48,556 nucleotides of DNA from Pseudoalteromonas sp. 0303 (GTDB lineage: Bacteria; Pseudomonadota; Gammaproteobacteria; Enterobacterales; Alteromonadaceae), in NCBI RefSeq assembly GCF_013349995.1, contig NZ_JABVXF010000034.1, forward strand, positions 1-48,556, in the 5' to 3' direction. Both the position numbers and the translations under genes were made by a program. Each line of letters begins with the position of its first letter. Position 1 is the first letter of the stretch. Below the pieces are notes generated by a model. The model did not search any database. It saw only the letters and a list, made by a program, of their open reading frames with translations, and was not told the origin of the DNA. Positions 15,778 through 23,916 of this stretch are shown piece after piece.

Positions 15778-16545
15778 TTAAGTGTTATTGCGAGTTGGTA
15801 TTACGTTAAGTGCTTGTCGAGCCTTTGCTTTGACGGAACGCCAGTGCGTCATTGGCTTTTTGGGGACCAGCGCTAAAATTTGCTCAAAGTCGATGTCATC
15901 AATACTGACTTCGTTGCTGTGGGCAAACATAATCCGTTTTGGTTGTAGCGCTTTTAGCATCAACAAAGAGCTTAAATACAGCTTTGGGTAAAAAACAGGA
16001 AAGGGTGGCACAAGCTGCCCTTTTACTTTTACTAGTAAATCAGCAATGTAAATTCGCTCGCTAGGAATATGATACAGGCTAATATCTCGGTCAGTGTGAC
16101 CTGGGCTATGTAGTGCTTGCCAATCGTCAAAGCCGGGTAGGGTTGCATCAGTTGCAAGGTAATAATCTGCATCTAGATGGCGGCTGTACCAAAGGTTGTG
16201 GCGTTTTTTATTTAACCTACCTGCGACCCACCAAGCTAAAGCGATATCGGTTAAATGCATTAAGAAACCATCAATGCCTCTATACCATTGACCTGGAGCA
16301 TTCGACGCCGCTATTTTACCGCCACTTAACTTTCTTAGTGCATGCGCTCCACCGGCATGATCTGGGTGCATATGGGTGACTACAATCAGTTTTAAGTCAG
16401 TAATGGGGCGCTTTAGTTGTTCGGTAATATAGTCAAATACTGTATCAACATCAGCACGGCAACATCCATCAAGCAGCATCAATTTATCTGGATATTCAAC
16501 TAAATAGATATTTTGAATATAACCTTCGAGCGTGTGAATGTGCAA
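15778..16545 (-). CDS. Metallo-beta-lactamase fold hydrolase
   Basis: The 255-residue protein has the metal-binding motif HMHPDH (His58, His60, Asp62, His63), a second metal His in LHSPGHTDRDISLY, and a later FAHSNEVS segment. MBL-fold hydrolases bind two metals and act on many substrates (glyoxalase II, lactonase, others); nothing in the sequence picks one. A membrane-like region LTDIALAWWVAGRL suggests a hydrophobic pocket or lid. It is a single gene convergent with the kynureninase-like gene, with only 12 bases between them. Confidence 0.85.
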   Translation of the reverse strand: MHIHTLEGYIQNIYLVEYPDKLMLLDGCCRADVDTVFDYITEQLKRPITDLKLIVVTHMHPDHAGGAHALRKLSGGKIAASNAPGQWYRGIDGFLMHLTDIALAWWVAGRLNKKRHNLWYSRHLDADYYLATDATLPGFDDWQALHSPGHTDRDISLYHIPSERIYIADLLVKVKGQLVPPFPVFYPKLYLSSLLMLKALQPKRIMFAHSNEVSIDDIDFEQILALVPKKPMTHWRSVKAKARQALNVIPTRNNT

Positions 16546-16614
16546 AACAATTGACCCCTAAACTAAATCAGCAAATGTTGTTATATCATGTCTGACCAGT
16601 TTTAGTAAGTTAAG

Positions 16615-17115
16615 CTAATTGGATTGCGTGCCTCGCTCTTTGAGCTGCTTTTTGTTTTCTTCTAACTGTGCTACCTGTTTTTCGAGGATGCTGATTTGGC
16701 TCTTATAGTAAGCGTTAATACGCTCACTTTGTTTGCTGATAGCATCATCAATAGATGCTGCGCCTAACCTATTTGCGGCATCTTGCGTCATATTATTGAG
16801 TTTATCGATGCGCTCACTTTGCTTCTTTTGGAGCTCATTGATTTCTAGTTGAAGGCGCTCTATTTCACGATCGGCTTTTTGAATTTTTAAATAATCTTCA
16901 ACACTTAAGTCAGCAGGCTTTTGTGGTTTTTGCGGCTGCTCTGTAGCTGGTGTTTTGCTAGATGCTGGTGGCGGTGCAATTTTCACGATTACTGCATCTT
17001 TTCCACAAGGTTTCTCCGTAAAGGTGGCAACCCCGTCAATCATGCACTTATAAATAGTGGCTTGACTGTAGGCGCTGGCAAATAGGGCAAGAGTAAAAAA
17101 TGCAAAACGAAACAT
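16615..17115 (-). CDS. DUF4124 domain protein with coiled coil, exported
   Basis: The start at 17115 (MFRFAFFTLALFASAYSQA) gives a clean signal peptide; 24 extra in-frame codons upstream are unlikely. The mature protein begins with a DUF4124 segment, IYKCMIDGVATFTEKPCG, with two Cys residues that probably form a disulfide. A Pro/Lys-rich linker and a long Gln/Glu/Lys coiled coil (about residues 85-165) follow. DUF4124 proteins are periplasmic and poorly understood. The gene stands alone just downstream of the tRNA-Ser genes on the same strand. Confidence 0.75.
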   Translation of the reverse strand: MFRFAFFTLALFASAYSQATIYKCMIDGVATFTEKPCGKDAVIVKIAPPPASSKTPATEQPQKPQKPADLSVEDYLKIQKADREIERLQLEINELQKKQSERIDKLNNMTQDAANRLGAASIDDAISKQSERINAYYKSQISILEKQVAQLEENKKQLKERGTQSN

Positions 17116-17187
17116 AGCATCACTTTGTGTAGCAAATAGATACTTAGCATGCATGAAATATAATGAAGTGTGCAAGTTTTCGGGCAT

Positions 17188-17212
17188 AAAAAAACCGCTT
17201 AAAAGCGGTTTT
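17188..17212 (-). terminator. Terminator of the tRNA-Ser genes
   Basis: AAAACCGCTT and AAGCGGTTTT form a 10-base stem around AA; on the minus strand the stem is followed by a run of T (plus-strand A residues 17188-17194). It lies just after the tRNA-Ser(GCT) gene in the direction of transcription. Confidence 0.85.
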
Positions 17213-17223
17213 TAATAATAAAA

Positions 17224-17316
17224 TGGTGGAGAAGGAGGGATTCGAACCCTCGATAGAGCTACAAACCCTATACTCCCTTAGCAGGGGAGCGCCTTCGGCC
17301 ACTCGGCCACCTCTCC
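17224..17316 (-). tRNA. tRNA-Ser (anticodon GCT)
   Basis: On the minus strand the gene starts GGAGAGG, with 3' strand CTTCTCC, discriminator A and encoded CCA. The anticodon stem CTCCC/GGGAG encloses the loop CTGCTAA, giving anticodon GCT (plus strand 17280-17282). A long variable arm of class II type and the T-loop TTCGAAT are present. It reads AGC and AGU codons. It lies 53 bases downstream of the tRNA-Ser(TGA) gene. Confidence 0.97.
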
Positions 17317-17369
17317 AGCGCATAATTCTGATTGTAATTTGCTGAAATTAATCAACAAATAAAAATAAG

Positions 17370-17460
17370 TGGTGGAGAGATAGGGATTTGAACCCTAGAG
17401 GGGCTACAAACCCCTGCCGGTTTTCAAGACCGGTGCATTCGACCACTCTGCCATCTCTCC
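17370..17460 (-). tRNA. tRNA-Ser (anticodon TGA)
   Basis: The acceptor strands GGAGAGA and TCTCTCC pair perfectly, with encoded CCA at 17370-17372. The anticodon stem CCGGT/ACCGG encloses CTTGAAA, so the anticodon is TGA (plus strand 17424-17426), reading UCA and related codons. The long variable arm is class II as expected for serine. It is probably co-transcribed with the tRNA-Ser(GCT) gene downstream. Confidence 0.97.
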
Positions 17461-17603
17461 ACATCGTGATGCGAGAATAATACTTAGCTGAATCGGCTGT
17501 GTAAATAGGAAAAAGTTTGTTTGCTTGTTTTTTGAGCGTAAAGAGGGAGTTTTTTGTAAAAAGGTTTAATTAATTGCTGTTTTTAACTTAAAAGAAAGGG
17601 GTT

Positions 17604-17664
17604 GGAGCAGTAAACGGAGGAGCTAAAGAAGGATCTTCGTTAGTGGTTGGGTGTTTACTGCACC
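17604..17664. ncRNA. Nested three-tier inverted repeat, possible structured RNA
   Basis: Outer arms GCAGTAAAC (17607-17615) and GTTTACTGC (17653-17661) pair perfectly and extend to 12 bases with one mismatch. Inside, CTAA pairs with TTAG and GAAG pairs with CTTC around GAT (17623-17643). The unpaired left side contains GGAGGAG. No coding frame explains it. It lies between the tRNA-Ser genes and the 46-residue protein gene, about 24 bases past that gene's stop, so it may be a 3' structure of that message or a separate small RNA on either strand. Confidence 0.45.
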
Positions 17665-17687
17665 GATAAAGTAACCATGGTTGGGGA

Positions 17688-17828
17688 TTACTTGTGTTGT
17701 ACTGCGCCGCCAAGAGCTAACTTTTTGCCGTAGCGATTTAGTTTTGCCAACATTTTTGCTTTGCGGTTTGTTGGTTTTACGGCAACATGAGTTGCAGCGT
17801 TTTGGTTTAATGTATTAATTGGGTTCAT
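17688..17828 (-). CDS. 46-residue basic protein of unknown function
   Basis: I choose ATG at 17828, which has CGGAG ten bases upstream; 42 extra in-frame codons further upstream read like non-coding AT-rich DNA. The product has 46 residues and is strongly basic, with Lys and Arg clustered in PTNRKAKMLAKLNRYGKKLA and no acidic residue. It could bind nucleic acid or be an antimicrobial-like or ribosome-associated peptide, but no family is recognised. It stands alone between a nested hairpin and a long AT-rich gap. Confidence 0.55.
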   Translation of the reverse strand: MNPINTLNQNAATHVAVKPTNRKAKMLAKLNRYGKKLALGGAVQHK

Positions 17829-18152
17829 TACTTTGCTCCGGGTTGTGTTTGGTTGAAAACGTGAGTATTTTGCAATCAAACTGGACAAAAATAAAACGAT
17901 AAAAATTGAGTCTGTCGGATAACTTTTTCTAATCCAAAAGCCTTTTATTAACATGGGGTTAAGTTTTTGTCTAAGTGATATTTTGCATGCTTATGCAGTT
18001 TCTTTAACGCTGAAGTGTAGGTAAATAAAGGTTTTTAGTTTTTGTTATTTTTATTTATGCGTTTTTAGAGTGAGAAAGTGACTAATTATTCAGATTAATA
18101 TAATTTGAATGAGTGTGGTGTTTTTGCCGTGCAAGAAAAGAAGTAACCGTTG
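17829..18152. other. AT-rich gap without genes
   Basis: These 324 bases separate two divergent genes. I see no open frame with a ribosome binding site beyond the ends, no strong inverted repeat and no RNA gene. The stretch is rich in A and T and presumably holds the promoters of both flanking genes; no single -35/-10 pair stands out. Confidence 0.4.
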
Positions 18153-19000
18153 ATGTTGATAATAATAAAGCCAAGTGACAAAAAAATCATAAAAACAGTG
18201 TTGATTGGCTACTAAAAGAATGTAAAAAAAGACAGATTGAGCCTAAATTGTATTTAACCACAGGCAAGTTTGAGAATGATTGCGCTGATATAGCGCTTTT
18301 GGCTAAAAACGAAACTCAAGTTGTGGTGATTGGTGGTGATGGGACGCTTCATGTAGCCGTTAATGCATTAATGTCGAGTCGCTGTTCTATCGCGTTAATT
18401 CCGGCTGGCACAGGGAATGATTTTGCTCGTGGCTTTGCGTGTAAACAACAAGCTTGGTATGACGCTGTTTTTAATAGCCGTACAGAGTTAATCGATATTG
18501 GGCAAATCAATCAACGCTATTTTATTAATGTGGCGGGAATAGGTTTTGACGCTGAAGTCGTGACTCAACTAAATAAAGCCGGAAGTTTTAGCTCGTTTGG
18601 CTACACTTGGCAGGGCATCAAGCAGCTATTTTCATTTAAGGCACAGTCACTTCAGGGTGAGTTTAATGGTAAAGCACTCAGCTACAGTAATTTAGCGACG
18701 ATTTTTGCTAATCATCATTACTTTGGTGGTGGCTTAAAGATTGCCCCTCGGGCAAAGTTAAATGATGGTCAGCTTGATTGCTACTGCATGCCAGCTGGCG
18801 GTTTGTTGAAAAACCTGATCAGCTTTTTGTATTTACTGCTCGTAAAGCATCATGGTTTGCAAGCGCTAGAATATACCCAGTTAACAACTGCAGAGGTCAC
18901 CACGAAAGGGTTGGCTATAGAAGCCGATGGTGAGCTTGTTGGTTTTACTCCGGCTAAGATTAAGATTCACAAACAAGCACTTCGTTTTCATATGCCATAA
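18153..19000 (+). pseudogene. YegS/BmrU-like lipid (diacylglycerol) kinase, frameshift in A7 tract
   Basis: The main frame holds the kinase core of the diacylglycerol/lipid kinase family: VVVIGGDGTL (nucleotide-binding loop), ALIPAGTGNDFARG, and a later ADGELVG. These enzymes phosphorylate lipids at the membrane using ATP. The expected N-terminal strand (LIIINPxSG type) is found in another frame as MLIIIKPSD from ATG 18153. The two frames meet at a run of seven A (18180-18186); eight would join them into a normal protein of about 282 residues reading KPSDKKNHKNSVDWLLKE. Otherwise the product could only start at TTG 18248 and would lack the first strand-helix unit. It may be a real inactivation, slippage-controlled expression or a sequencing error. 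Confidence 0.75.
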
Positions 19001-19002
19001 AA

Positions 19003-19028
19003 AAGCGCCGGCAAATTTGCCGGCGCTT
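19003..19028 (-). terminator. Terminator of the EamA transporter gene
   Basis: A perfect 26-base palindrome made of AAGCGCCGGCAAA and its complement ends, on the minus strand, in a run of T, so it ends the EamA transcript. It may also stop the lipid kinase transcript arriving on the plus strand, where no T run follows. Confidence 0.85.
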
Positions 19029-19053
19029 GGTGTTAGAGGCGACATAGTCACTT

Positions 19054-19983
19054 CTAACTGGGGACGGAGCTTTTTTGCTGTAGGTTACGTGCAGCAAAAA
19101 ATGCTTTAATTTGTCGAGTAGGAGTCAGCACGATAGCATTACCGAATAACACCAAGCTAAATCCCATAAAGGTATTCGCTTGCCATTCAAATCCTTCAAA
19201 TAAAGTACTTAACACCACTGCAACCAGTGGGAATAACACGATCACATAGCTTGCGCGCTCAGGGCCGATGTTTTTAAGTAGCGCGAAGTAACAAGCAAAT
19301 GCGATTACGGTGCCAAACACTGCTAAGTAGAAAAGCGATACCCAATAGCTACTTGGGGCGTTCAACGTGAGCTCAACGTCGCTTACTAAAACATAAGCAG
19401 CTAGACCTAAAGCGCTGTATAACATACCCCAGGCATTGCCTTGAAGTACGCCAATGTTACGTTGTGAATTTCGAACACTGACCATATTCCCCAATGAAGC
19501 CACAAAGGTTCCAGATAGCGCAAGTAGTAACCCGACCAACGCACCGTTACTCAAGTCGAATTGCTGAATTTTTGGCCAAAATAAGCTGGCAATACCCATT
19601 ACGCCAAGTAGAGCCCCAAAGTAAATTCGTTTCGCAATTGGCTTTGCGAAGAACAAGCGGGTGTTAATAATGTTCATCAATAGCAACATCGAAAACGCTA
19701 TTGAGGCCATTGCTGAGGTGAGATAGTTCTGCGCCCAATACAGCACTAAATAATTTAAACCAAAGTTAAATAAGGCTAATAAAGCAAAAAATCCGTGATC
19801 ACGCAGTGAATAATGCATAGGTAGCTTTTTCATGAGCACAAAGGCCCACATTAAAATAGCTGCAATGGCAAAGCGGTAAAATAAAGAGACCTCAACAGCG
19901 ACATCACCTAGTTGAAACTCAATAGCTAGCCAAGTCGATCCCCAGATCAGTACTGTAGCAAGGTAGAGAGCGGCGCTTTTCAT
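19054..19983 (-). CDS. EamA/DMT family transporter
   Basis: This 309-residue protein has about ten membrane helices in two homologous halves (two EamA domains), as in RhaT/RarD-type drug/metabolite transporters. The first helix carries LATVLIWGSTWLAIEFQ, a usual family start. Members export amino acids, nucleobases or other metabolites; the cargo is not evident. It is divergent from a MocR-type PLP-binding regulator with operator-like repeats between them, which suggests it is the target of that regulator and exports an amino compound. Confidence 0.88.
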   Translation of the reverse strand: MKSAALYLATVLIWGSTWLAIEFQLGDVAVEVSLFYRFAIAAILMWAFVLMKKLPMHYSLRDHGFFALLALFNFGLNYLVLYWAQNYLTSAMASIAFSMLLLMNIINTRLFFAKPIAKRIYFGALLGVMGIASLFWPKIQQFDLSNGALVGLLLALSGTFVASLGNMVSVRNSQRNIGVLQGNAWGMLYSALGLAAYVLVSDVELTLNAPSSYWVSLFYLAVFGTVIAFACYFALLKNIGPERASYVIVLFPLVAVVLSTLFEGFEWQANTFMGFSLVLFGNAIVLTPTRQIKAFFAARNLQQKSSVPS

Positions 19984-20026
19984 AGTTAGTACCCAAAAAT
20001 TGAAAGTATGTTCATTTTAATCCTCT

Positions 20027-20073
20027 TCTGTATACTTAACATATACAGAAAACTAGAAATGCAACCTATACAG
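20027..20073. promoter_or_regulatory. Three TATACAG half-sites between EamA and MocR genes
   Basis: TCTGTATA at 20027-20034 and TATACAGA at 20042-20049 form a perfect inverted repeat with a 7-base spacer. A third copy, TATACAG, lies at 20067-20073, in direct orientation and 25 bases from the second. MocR-type regulators typically bind such repeated half-sites next to their own gene. The arrangement fits control of both divergent genes. Confidence 0.6.
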
Positions 20074-20084
20074 TTTGGTGGGCT

Positions 20085-21527
20085 ATGTCACAAGTTATCA
20101 GTCGTAGTAACAGTGAGTTCTTATATCAACAAGTTATTCAGCTAGTTAGAGATCTTTGCTTGCAAGGCTCGTTATTACCGGGTGAAAAGTTACCTTCGCT
20201 CAGAAAAATGGCAGACAAGCTCAACATCAGTATTCCTACTGTAAAACAAGCGTATCAATTACTTGAAGGGCAAGGATTGATTGAAGCAAGAGAAAAGTCA
20301 GGGTACTTTTTAAAGTCTTCACAGTTAAATCAGTCACGACCAAAGCGAGTTAGGCTCAGTCGAGAGCCGACCACAGTCAATAAGCAAGGCTTGATTGAGC
20401 AAGTCTACAGCGCTATCCATAAAGCTAATGTGGTGCCATTTGGTATCGCCAACCCTGTAGCCGCTGCACCGACAGATAAAGCACTGGCACGAACAATGCG
20501 CCGAGTAATGACATTAGCGGGCGCATCGGCAATTAATTACGGGCCGATGGATGGCTTTGCACCACTTAAAAAACAACTCATTCATCGCTATCTGGATTTT
20601 GGCATTGGGGTTGATAGCGATGAATTAGTGATCACCAATGGTGCTCAAGAGGCATTGGCGATTGCCCTTAAGTGTGTCGCTAAACCCGGTGATGTTATTG
20701 CTATCGAGTCGCCTTGTTATTTTGGCATTATCGAATTAATTGAAAGCTTAGGTTTAAAGGCACTGGAAATACCGCTGTGTCCTGATGAAGGAATATGGCT
20801 AGATGACTTGGCTCAAGCACTCGATGAACATGATATAAAAGCCTGTGTGTTTTCAACCTCATTAAATAACCCAGTTGGCAGTTTTATGCCTGATGCCAAG
20901 CGTGAGCAATTAGTGGCACTTTTAGAGCAGCGTGACGTGGTGCTTATTGAGGATGATGTTTATGGCGACTTACATTTTACAGCTAAGCGTGCCACTCCTG
21001 CGCAAGCTTATTCAAAAAAGGGCTTAGTGATCACCTGCGCGTCGTTTTCAAAAACAGCTGCTCCCAGTTATCGCATAGGTTGGATCATTGCCGGTAAGTT
21101 TGCTGAACAAGCAAGACGACACAAACGCGCGCTTAGTTGCTCCGCGCCACTTATAAACCAGTGGACCTTGTATGAGTTTATAGCTAGCGGTGAGTACGAC
21201 CGTAACATTCGTTTGCTTAGACAGCGCTTAAGTACCAACAAAGAGCGTATGATTTGGTGCCTGCAGCAATATATGCCAAGTTGTGCGCGTATAAGTAACC
21301 CGCAAGGGGGCTGTGTTATCTGGGTTGACCTTGGTAGCCAATATGATGCGGTAAAGTTATTCCATTTGGCACTTGAGGCGGGGATCAGTATTACTCCAGG
21401 GTTGATATTCTCAGCGGGTAAAAAATACCGTAGCTGTTTTCGTTTAAGTTATGGCTTGCCTTGGTCTGAAAACTTAGAGCAGGCGATTAAAACGTTATCG
21501 CAGCTGACTGTGCTGGCCAAAAAATAA
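20085..21527 (+). CDS. MocR family PLP-binding transcriptional regulator
   Basis: The 480-residue protein fuses an N-terminal GntR-type winged helix (about residues 10-75, with GEKLPSLRKMADKLNISIPTV) to a type I aminotransferase-like domain. The PLP Lys is Lys323 in ASFSKTAAPSYRIGW, and NNPVG and DDVYGDL motifs are present, so PLP binding is likely. MocR proteins sense amines or amino acids through the PLP domain and do not usually catalyse transamination. It is divergent from an EamA transporter with shared operator-like repeats. Confidence 0.92.
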   Translation: MSQVISRSNSEFLYQQVIQLVRDLCLQGSLLPGEKLPSLRKMADKLNISIPTVKQAYQLLEGQGLIEAREKSGYFLKSSQLNQSRPKRVRLSREPTTVNKQGLIEQVYSAIHKANVVPFGIANPVAAAPTDKALARTMRRVMTLAGASAINYGPMDGFAPLKKQLIHRYLDFGIGVDSDELVITNGAQEALAIALKCVAKPGDVIAIESPCYFGIIELIESLGLKALEIPLCPDEGIWLDDLAQALDEHDIKACVFSTSLNNPVGSFMPDAKREQLVALLEQRDVVLIEDDVYGDLHFTAKRATPAQAYSKKGLVITCASFSKTAAPSYRIGWIIAGKFAEQARRHKRALSCSAPLINQWTLYEFIASGEYDRNIRLLRQRLSTNKERMIWCLQQYMPSCARISNPQGGCVIWVDLGSQYDAVKLFHLALEAGISITPGLIFSAGKKYRSCFRLSYGLPWSENLEQAIKTLSQLTVLAKK

Positions 21528-21531
21528 AAAA

Positions 21532-21551
21532 GCGCAGAGCAAGCTCTGCGC
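21532..21551 (-). terminator. Terminator of the DUF2884 gene
   Basis: GCGCAGAGC and GCTCTGCGC pair perfectly around two bases. On the minus strand the stem is followed by TTTTTTATTTTTT, so it ends transcription of the DUF2884 gene, 43 bases past its stop. It also lies five bases after the MocR stop. Confidence 0.88.
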
Positions 21552-21593
21552 GAAAGGACCAAGTGTTTTGGTTCAGGGATGTTAATTAGTCAA

Positions 21594-22394
21594 TTACTCT
21601 GCATTCTGTTTGAAAGTAAATAGTTGATACTCTTTTAGCTCTGGTACTAGAACCACTAGCTCTTGCTCTTTATGAGCGATGTCAGCAAAGCTGCCGCATA
21701 ATGCATCTGCACGCTCTTCAAGTTGAGCTGCCTGTGTTTCTACACGCGCTTCGATTTGTGCGCCCATGTTTTCCATACGTTGCTCAAACTCATCCATGTC
21801 GCCACCTGAACCTAAAAGTTCAGAGCCTAGCGCCACTAAAATACTGCCCATCGATTGCATCATGGCTGACTCGACAGCCGATTCGATTTGCTCATCGAAT
21901 TGGTCTTCAAAGTTTTGGCCAAATTTTTCGAAATTTTGCTGACCCATGGTGAACGCACCTTGCTGATAGAAAGCGTTTTGTACTTCTACGCTGATATCGT
22001 CCATTAATTCTGAAATGTCGCTTAGGCCATCAATATTGAAAGCATTTGATACTTCTTCGATGGCTACACCAGCTATTTTTACACCATCAAGTGCGATATT
22101 TGCTACTTCAGGAAGTTGGCTGCGTAAGCTGTCTGAGTAATCTGCAATTGCTTGCTGTTGTGAAGCATCAAGCGACACGCTTTGACCATCGATATATAAA
22201 GTGTGTTGATCGATGATTTTCATAGTGCGATTATCGGCTGTGTATACTTCTAACTCGCTTGGTGTAATGCGTACATCATTTATAAATTCAACATCACACT
22301 GCTCACCGCTGAATGAAATATTTGTATCATTATCGTTATGAGCCATTGCGCCGGTAGCGATAAATAAAGAACTTACTAACAATAACTTTTTCAT
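21594..22394 (-). CDS. yggN: DUF2884 family periplasmic protein (YggN-like)
   Basis: I start at 22394 (MKKLLLVSSLFIATGAMA), which has AGGAAAG upstream and gives a cleavable signal peptide. The mature protein (266 residues in total) matches YggN/DUF2884: SFSGEQCDVEFINDVRITP early, YIDGQSVSLDASQQ, and a long acidic helical part rich in Gln, Glu and Met. A Cys pair (SGEQCDV and DALCGSF) could form a disulfide. The function is unknown. It is monocistronic, with its own terminator. Confidence 0.88.
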   Translation of the reverse strand: MKKLLLVSSLFIATGAMAHNDNDTNISFSGEQCDVEFINDVRITPSELEVYTADNRTMKIIDQHTLYIDGQSVSLDASQQQAIADYSDSLRSQLPEVANIALDGVKIAGVAIEEVSNAFNIDGLSDISELMDDISVEVQNAFYQQGAFTMGQQNFEKFGQNFEDQFDEQIESAVESAMMQSMGSILVALGSELLGSGGDMDEFEQRMENMGAQIEARVETQAAQLEERADALCGSFADIAHKEQELVVLVPELKEYQLFTFKQNAE

Positions 22395-22785
22395 TTTTTT
22401 CTTTCCTGTTTGAAATGACACAAATACATAATCAAATTGAATGCCAAAATTTATAAATTCAATTAATTCAAAATCTTGCTGTGTTTTGAGGCTTTTTCAA
22501 AAATTGCGGTGAATAACTTTTTAACCATTTTTTAGTCAAATTAACTAAAAAATACACATGCATAAATGACTTTTATCGAAACGATAAAAAACTCTCACTT
22601 TTCAGAAATCAAATTTAGCGCTATTTATTCACAATATTGACATATGACCTATTTAGCATGGGTGTATGGCTTTATTTTGGTGGTTTTTTAGATACTAAAT
22701 TACTACTGAGCTTTTTAATCTTTGCCAATTCATCGAGCAAATTTTAATCTCAAGAATTGGTCTCAAACACTTTATGGAGTGGGTT
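22395..22785. other. AT-rich gap without genes
   Basis: About 390 bases of AT-rich DNA between divergent genes. The only structure I see is TTTTATCG-AAA-CGATAAAA (22571-22589), an 8-base stem without a clear T run. GGAG at 22776-22779 serves the next gene. No RNA gene is recognised. Confidence 0.4.
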
Positions 22786-22974
22786 GTGGGTAAGACATTT
22801 AGTTATGACGCGCTAGATGACGATTTTGTTGAAGACGAGTACGAAATGGTCGGGCGTAATCAACACGACAAGAAAAAGCAACGCGTAAAGAAGAAGTTGG
22901 AAGACTATCTTGAACAAAAACGCTTGCGCAGAAACTTAGGCGATGACGACTTTGACGAGTACTTGAACGACTAA
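22786..22974 (+). CDS. Small charged protein, PA3496-like
   Basis: I place the start at GTG 22786, because GGAG lies six bases upstream; an in-frame ATG at 22774 would overlap that site. The 62-residue product is highly charged: an acidic N-terminus (DALDDDFVEDEYE), a basic middle (KKKQRVKKKLEDYLEQKRLRRNL) and an acidic end (DDDFDEYLND). The basic-then-acidic pattern resembles the PA3496 family named as putative envelope integrity proteins. The match is by pattern only. Confidence 0.65.
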   Translation: MGKTFSYDALDDDFVEDEYEMVGRNQHDKKKQRVKKKLEDYLEQKRLRRNLGDDDFDEYLND

Positions 22975-22988
22975 GCATAAATTTAGAT

Positions 22989-23010
22989 AAAGAGGCAATT
23001 TGCCTCTTTA
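22989..23010. terminator. Bidirectional terminator between convergent genes
   Basis: AAAGAGGC and GCCTCTTT pair around AATTT, with T residues on both strands. It sits between the small charged protein gene and the convergent glutathione peroxidase gene and can serve both. Confidence 0.75.
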
Positions 23011-23026
23011 TTGCTTTTAGACTTTG

Positions 23027-23509
23027 TTATTTGCCCAGTGCTGCTGCGATGTCTGACTCTAGCTGTTCAGGTTTTGTCAGTGGCGCATAGCGCTTAATTG
23101 CCTTGCCATCTTTACCAATTAAAAATTTGGTGAAGTTCCATTTTATTTTGCGGGTGATAAATCCCGGTAACTCTGATTTTAGGTATCTAAAAACAGGGTG
23201 AGCATGTTCGCCATTCACATCGACTTTGCTCATCATTAAAAAGCTAACGCCGTAGTTAATTAGGCAGCCTTCTTTAATTTCTTTTGCATCACCTGGTTCT
23301 TGTTTTCCAAATTGGTTACATGGAAAACCAATTATTACTAAACCTTGCTCATGATACTTTTCATGCAGTGCTTGTAAGCCTTCATATTGTGGAGTGAAAC
23401 CACATTTACTTGCTGTATTTACAATAAGTACGACCTTGTTTTCAAAATCAGAAAAGTCAACGGTTTGGCCTTGTAGGCTGGTGGCTGAGAGTTGGTGAAA
23501 TTCGCTCAT
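23027..23509 (-). CDS. Glutathione peroxidase family protein
   Basis: The 160-residue protein has the Gpx signature VNTASKCGFTPQYEGL with the peroxidatic Cys36 (not selenocysteine), FPCNQFGKQEPG with a second Cys that may resolve it, and WNFTKFLIGKDG with the Trp and Asn of the catalytic tetrad. It reduces hydrogen peroxide and lipid peroxides with glutathione or thioredoxin and is cytosolic, with no signal peptide. It closely resembles BtuE-type enzymes. It is a single gene. Confidence 0.93.
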   Translation of the reverse strand: MSEFHQLSATSLQGQTVDFSDFENKVVLIVNTASKCGFTPQYEGLQALHEKYHEQGLVIIGFPCNQFGKQEPGDAKEIKEGCLINYGVSFLMMSKVDVNGEHAHPVFRYLKSELPGFITRKIKWNFTKFLIGKDGKAIKRYAPLTKPEQLESDIAAALGK

Positions 23510-23616
23510 AATGATAACTTTTTATTATTGTTGCATTGATTCTAACTTGCTTGGAGTTTTTCTAAAAGGGTAAATTTTAATCAGCGGTTTTTCTTACTTG
23601 GCGTTAAGTATCGCAG

Positions 23617-23916
23617 CTAACTTAAAATTATAAATAATCCCATTCCTGCCAGTGTTGTGTAGTATATGTTATGTGTTTTATAAGCCACGATAACAGACAC
23701 AATAGCAGCACTTAGATAAGGATTTTGCCAGTCTAGATTTATCCCTTCGTCATTAATAAACACAATGGGCACCCAAATTGCGGTGAGTACGGCTGGGGCG
23801 CTAAAACTTAAAAATTGCTGCATTTTCGGGCCGACTTTAAACGGTAATGCGCGGTGCAAAAATAAGTAACGTGTGAAGAAGGTAATACACGCCATTAATA
23901 AAATGGTGATCATCAT
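23617..23916 (-). CDS. azlD: AzlD family branched-chain amino acid exporter subunit
   Basis: This 99-residue protein has about four hydrophobic helices with the family segments TFFTRYLFL and PAVLTAIWVPIVF. AzlD is the small subunit of the AzlCD exporter for branched-chain amino acids or analogues. Its start overlaps the end of the azlC gene by four bases, so they are coupled. Confidence 0.85.
   Translation of the reverse strand: MMITILLMACITFFTRYLFLHRALPFKVGPKMQQFLSFSAPAVLTAIWVPIVFINDEGINLDWQNPYLSAAIVSVIVAYKTHNIYYTTLAGMGLFIILS

Noticed and set aside
17224..18152. Genomic island inserted at the tRNA-Ser genes
   Set aside because: No integrase gene, no duplicated tRNA 3' end and no change in gene character were seen next to the tRNA genes.
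23027..23509. Selenocysteine-type glutathione peroxidase
   Set aside because: The active-site codon encodes Cys36 and no in-frame TGA is present.
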